Assembly: GCA_030684755.1 (NCBI GenBank)
Contig: JAUXXN010000247.1
Span: forward strand, 1-10,246
Source of the DNA: Hydrogenophaga sp.
GTDB taxonomy: Bacteria > Pseudomonadota > Gammaproteobacteria > Burkholderiales > Burkholderiaceae_C
DNA: 10,246 bases
Direction of reading: 5' to 3'
Shown: positions 7,345-10,246 of the stretch, one piece after another
How positions within the stretch are numbered: position 1 is the first letter of the stretch
How the letters are laid out: every line of letters begins with the position of its first letter
Notes under the pieces: model-generated
Databases searched by the model: none
What the model was told of the DNA's origin: nothing
The model's input: only the letters and a program-made list of their open reading frames with translations
Made by a program: the position numbers and the translations under genes

Positions 7345-7863
7345 TTACTTAGCGTTGTTCAAGCCGTTCAACACCTTGTCGGTGATGTCATGCTTGGGGT
7401 TGATGTAAACGGCTTCCTGGATCACCAAGTCGTATTTTTCCGCCTCAGCCACTTGCTTGATCACGCGATTGGCACGCTCCAAAACACCTTGAAGCTCTTC
7501 GTTTTTCCGCAGGTTCAGGTCTTCTTGAAATTCACGCTGTTTGCGTTGAAAGTCGCGGTCCTGCTCAACCAACTGGCGTTGGCGAGCCACGCGCTGGGAC
7601 TCGGCCAGCGTAGGTGATTCGCGTTCGAACTTTTCCGATGCGCTCTTGAGCTGGGAGGCCAGCGTTTGAATTTCTTTTTCCCGGCGAGAAAATTCCTGCT
7701 CCAGCTTGGTTTGCGCCGTTTTTGCCAGATTGGCTTCACGAAAAATTCGGTCGGTGTTCACAAAACCAACCCGAAAATCCTGAGCCACGGCGGTCATCGA
7801 AGCAAGCCCAAAGGCTACAACAACAAAGACATGACGTTTGAACATACTAGAGAATGTTTTCAT
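7345..7863 (-). CDS. ompH: OmpH/Skp-family periplasmic chaperone
   Basis: Skp-type chaperones hold unfolded outer-membrane proteins in the periplasm before they reach the Bam complex. The 172 residues begin with a signal peptide: hydrophobic [16 protein letters not shown] with probable cleavage after A27, before [14 protein letters not shown], the typical mature start. The centre (about 45-130) is rich in charged residues and Gln with heptad-like spacing ([20 protein letters not shown]), fitting the long coiled-coil arms. The C-terminal part closes the core strand ([18 protein letters not shown]). The ATG at 7861-7863 shares its first base with the last base of the bamA stop (TAATG). An in-frame ATG at 7843-7845 (MFKRHVF) would also leave a good signal peptide. 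No clear Shine-Dalgarno precedes either. The position right after bamA is typical of the family; skp is an equivalent name. Confidence 0.95.
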   Translation of the reverse strand: MKTFSSMFKRHVFVVVAFGLASMTAVAQDFRVGFVNTDRIFREANLAKTAQTKLEQEFSRREKEIQTLASQLKSASEKFERESPTLAESQRVARQRQLVEQDRDFQRKQREFQEDLNLRKNEELQGVLERANRVIKQVAEAEKYDLVIQEAVYINPKHDITDKVLNGLNNAK

Positions 7864-10175
7864 TAAAAGGAGGTTCCGATTTGAAACTGGAATTTTTGGA
7901 TTTTATCTTGCGGCTGCTTGCGGATGGGGTTCGCATAAGCAAAGCGCAAGGGACCTATGGGCGATATCCAACTCAAGCCCATGCCAACAGACGCACGCAA
8001 TTCAGCAGCCGACAGATTTTCACCCGGGCCATACACATTACCCACGTCGATAAAGCCAAACAACCGCAACGTACGGTCGTTGCCCGCACCTGGGAACGGC
8101 GTGATGAACTCGGCATTCAATACGACGTTGCGGTTGCCGCCAATGTTGACCTCATCGGCTGAGTTCAAAATTTTTGACGTTGGGCCCAAAGTACCTTGCT
8201 CAAAACCCCTCACCGAGCCAAGTCCACCACCAAAGAAGTTCTTGAAAACAGGGTATGGACGACCGCCCAGTCCCTTGCCGTAGCCAATTTCAGTGTTGAA
8301 GGCCAGCGTGTACTGCTTGCTCAGCGGAATGTACTGTTGAAACTGGTAGCTGGCCTTGATGTAGCGGGTGTCACCGGCAACGCCCAACTCTGTGTTGAGT
8401 CGCTGCAAACGTCCTTCACTCGGAACGAGCGCACTGTCTCGATCATCACGGGACCAGCCAATGGTCAGAGGCACTGACGTGCTGTTCACACCAAAAGCGT
8501 CCGAATACGCTTGGTAGGCAAGCGGCAGGCCAGCACCCGATTCAATACGGGTTTGCTCAGCACCTACACCAAAAAATACCGTATCTGTCTCGGTAAAGGG
8601 CACGCCAAATCGCACACTCACGCCAGGCGTGACCAAACGGTAGTCGCCGCCCTGCTCGGTGTAGGGGGTCGTGGTCTTGTAATAGAGGTCAAACGTGCGC
8701 GAGATACCGTCGGGTGTGAAATACGGGTTGGTTGTACTCAACACGAACTGGCGGTTGAACTTGCTGGTGTTCAAGTCCAGGCCCAGGTAGTTACCGGTAC
8801 CAAACACGTTTTCCTGCTTGATGCCGGCTACCAAAGAGAGCTTGTCGGCTTGCGAGAAGCCCGCACCCAGCGTCAGGTTGCCGGTGGGCTTCTCTGCCAC
8901 CGAAATGGTCAGGTCCACCTGATCGGGTACACCCGGCACTTGCTGGGTATCAATGCCGACTTCGGTGAAGTAGCCCAAGCGGTCCACCCGGTCACGTGAC
9001 ATGCGGATACGGTCACTGTCGTACCACGCTGATTCCAACTGACGAAACTCGCGGCGGATCACTTCATCTCGGGTGCGGTTATTTCCTTCTACGTTGATGC
9101 GACGCACGTACACACGGCGGGCAGGCTGCGCACGCAGAACAAATGTGACGCGGTTGTTGATCCGGTCGAGTTCGGGCGTGGCTTCTACTTGAGCAAACGC
9201 GTATCCAAAAGCACCGAAATAATCGGTAAACGCCTTGACCGTGCGCGACACATCTTCCACGTTGTAGGGCTCACCAGCACGCAAACTCACCAGTGTTTTG
9301 AATTCGGCTTCCTTGCCCAGGTACTCACCCTCAAGCACCACCGAAGACACCACGTAGCGGTTGCCCTCGGTGATGTTGATGGTGATGGCCATATCGTCTT
9401 TGCCAGGTGCGATAGCGACCTGGGTTGAATCGATCCGGAATTCCAAGAAACCACGGGTCAGGTAGTACGAACGCAGGTTTTCCAGATCGGCGTTGAGCTT
9501 GGCGCGCGAGTAGCGATCGGACTTGGTGTACCAGCTCAACCAGCCACCGGTGTCCAAGTCGAAAAGACCTCGCAACGTGGCCTCGGGAAAAGCCTGACTC
9601 CCCAAAATGCGAATTTCTTTGATCTTGGCTACGTCGCCTTCGATCACGTTGAAGTTGAGGTTGATGCGGTTGCGCTCACCCGGTGTGACGGTGGTTACGA
9701 CCTGGGCTGCGTACATACTGCGGTTGATGTATTGGCGTTTGAGCTCTTGCTCAGCGCGGTCGGCCAGCGCCTTGTCGTATGGCCGCCCTTCGGTCAGACC
9801 CACATCCCGCAAAGCTTTTTTCAGGACATCCGCATCAAACTCTTTGATACCGGTGAAGCTCACATCGGCAACTGTAGGACGCTCTTCAACAATCACCACC
9901 AGTACATCGCCATTGACCTGCAAGCGCACGTCGCTGAACAACCCCAGTCCAAACAAGGCTCGGATCGCGGTGGAGCCTTTATCGTCGTTGTACTGCTCAC
10001 CAATACGGAATGGCAGAGAAGCAAAAACGGTACCCGGCTCCACGCGTTGCAGGCCTTCCACGCGAATGTCACGCAGTGTGAAAGGGTCGACCGCCCAAGC
10101 AGGTAAGGCAGTCAACAGCGAAGCCGCGAGCGCTGAGAGAGTCAGGCCACGCAGACCGAAAATGTTATTTTTCAT
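7863..10175 (-). CDS. bamA: Outer membrane protein assembly factor BamA
   Basis: BamA is the essential Omp85-family core of the BAM complex, which folds and inserts beta-barrel proteins into the outer membrane. The 770 residues begin with a signal peptide (MKNNIFGLRGLTLSALAASL, cleavage probably after A28 in PAWA). Five POTRA repeats follow, from FTLRDIRVEGLQRVE near residue 32 to about 420. A 16-strand beta-barrel then runs to the end. The conserved loop-6 motif VRGF is present in GSVRGFEQGTLGP with R656. The C-terminus FQFQIGTSF is a beta-signal ending in phenylalanine. The start ATG (10173-10175) lies 12 nt after the rseP stop. No Shine-Dalgarno is visible; the ATG is preceded by a run of six T, so coupling to rseP or an S1-type unstructured start is likely. 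Confidence 0.98.
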   Translation of the reverse strand: MKNNIFGLRGLTLSALAASLLTALPAWAVDPFTLRDIRVEGLQRVEPGTVFASLPFRIGEQYNDDKGSTAIRALFGLGLFSDVRLQVNGDVLVVIVEERPTVADVSFTGIKEFDADVLKKALRDVGLTEGRPYDKALADRAEQELKRQYINRSMYAAQVVTTVTPGERNRINLNFNVIEGDVAKIKEIRILGSQAFPEATLRGLFDLDTGGWLSWYTKSDRYSRAKLNADLENLRSYYLTRGFLEFRIDSTQVAIAPGKDDMAITINITEGNRYVVSSVVLEGEYLGKEAEFKTLVSLRAGEPYNVEDVSRTVKAFTDYFGAFGYAFAQVEATPELDRINNRVTFVLRAQPARRVYVRRINVEGNNRTRDEVIRREFRQLESAWYDSDRIRMSRDRVDRLGYFTEVGIDTQQVPGVPDQVDLTISVAEKPTGNLTLGAGFSQADKLSLVAGIKQENVFGTGNYLGLDLNTSKFNRQFVLSTTNPYFTPDGISRTFDLYYKTTTPYTEQGGDYRLVTPGVSVRFGVPFTETDTVFFGVGAEQTRIESGAGLPLAYQAYSDAFGVNSTSVPLTIGWSRDDRDSALVPSEGRLQRLNTELGVAGDTRYIKASYQFQQYIPLSKQYTLAFNTEIGYGKGLGGRPYPVFKNFFGGGLGSVRGFEQGTLGPTSKILNSADEVNIGGNRNVVLNAEFITPFPGAGNDRTLRLFGFIDVGNVYGPGENLSAAELRASVGMGLSWISPIGPLRFAYANPIRKQPQDKIQKFQFQIGTSF

Positions 10176-10205
10176 GCAAAAAAGAGTTCAGCCCGACAAG
10201 CGGGC
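10176..10205 (-). promoter_or_regulatory. Hairpin and T run at the rseP-bamA junction
   Basis: The last rseP codons form a perfect 5-bp stem GCCCG/CGGGC (10201-10205 with 10191-10195, 5-nt loop). After a 7-nt gap (TGAACTC) there are six T (10178-10183) and then GC and the bamA ATG. This resembles an intrinsic terminator, but the gap between stem and T run is too long for an efficient one. It may reduce read-through or affect bamA translation. Confidence 0.25.
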
Positions 10206-10246
10206 CACATCATTGAACAAGGCGATGGCCATCATCGCCATCAGTA
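10188..10246 (-). CDS. rseP: RseP site-2 metalloprotease, C-terminal end only (runs off right edge)
   Basis: The last 19 complete codons in this frame read LMAMMAIALFNDVARLSG before TGA at 10188-10190. The hydrophobic stretch followed by ALFNDVARL is the typical end of the last membrane helix of RseP, the inner-membrane zinc protease that cleaves anti-sigma factors. rseP directly before bamA is the standard proteobacterial order. The HEXXH active site and PDZ domains lie outside the window, so the call rests on the tail and the context. Confidence 0.85.
   Translation of the reverse strand, partial: LMAMMAIALFNDVARLSG

Noticed and set aside
1..10246. Mobile element, CRISPR array, toxin-antitoxin pair or defence system
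   Set aside because: No transposase, integrase, repeat array, tRNA gene or small paired genes are present. All genes but one belong to well-known housekeeping families in a standard order.

Overview
The window is a dense block of housekeeping genes from what looks like a betaproteobacterium of the order Burkholderiales, most likely family Comamonadaceae. I base this on protein character (BamA, LpxA, CarB), fairly high GC, and the gene order rseP-bamA-ompH-lpxD-fabZ-lpxA-lpxB-rnhB-RNA methyltransferase. The family placement is my recognition of sequences, not a database result. Every supported gene lies on the minus strand, so transcription runs from high to low coordinates. I see no mobile element, CRISPR array, rRNA or tRNA gene, phage gene or defence gene.

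Region 1 (10246 down to 2450) is an envelope-biogenesis operon that enters from the right with the last codons of the site-2 protease gene rseP. It continues with bamA (outer-membrane protein insertion), the OmpH/Skp-type periplasmic chaperone, then lpxD, fabZ, lpxA and lpxB, which make the lipid A precursor and 3-hydroxyacyl-ACP. It ends with rnhB (RNase HII) and a SpoU/TrmH-family RNA 2'-O-methyltransferase. Junctions are very tight (4-nt ATGA overlaps, a 1-nt TAATG overlap, a 29-nt overlap, gaps of 4 to 16 nt). Most internal starts lack a clear Shine-Dalgarno sequence, so translational coupling is likely.

Region 2 (2449 to 2146) is the only sizeable gap. It carries a perfect TATAAT -10 element for the next operon, two adjacent perfect inverted repeats upstream of it, and a leader of about 170 nt. 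The leader contains a stem-loop inside a possible 19-codon upstream ORF.

Region 3 (2145 to 1) is the carbamoyl-phosphate synthetase operon: carA (glutaminase subunit), a small uncharacterised gene of 120 codons, and the 5' third or less of carB, which runs off the left edge. CarA and CarB together make carbamoyl phosphate for pyrimidine and arginine synthesis.

I found no clearly new large system. The points most worth checking are the orphan gene between carA and carB, the regulatory architecture upstream of carA, and the methionine in LpxA at the acyl-chain ruler position, which predicts C10 rather than C14 primary ester chains on lipid A.
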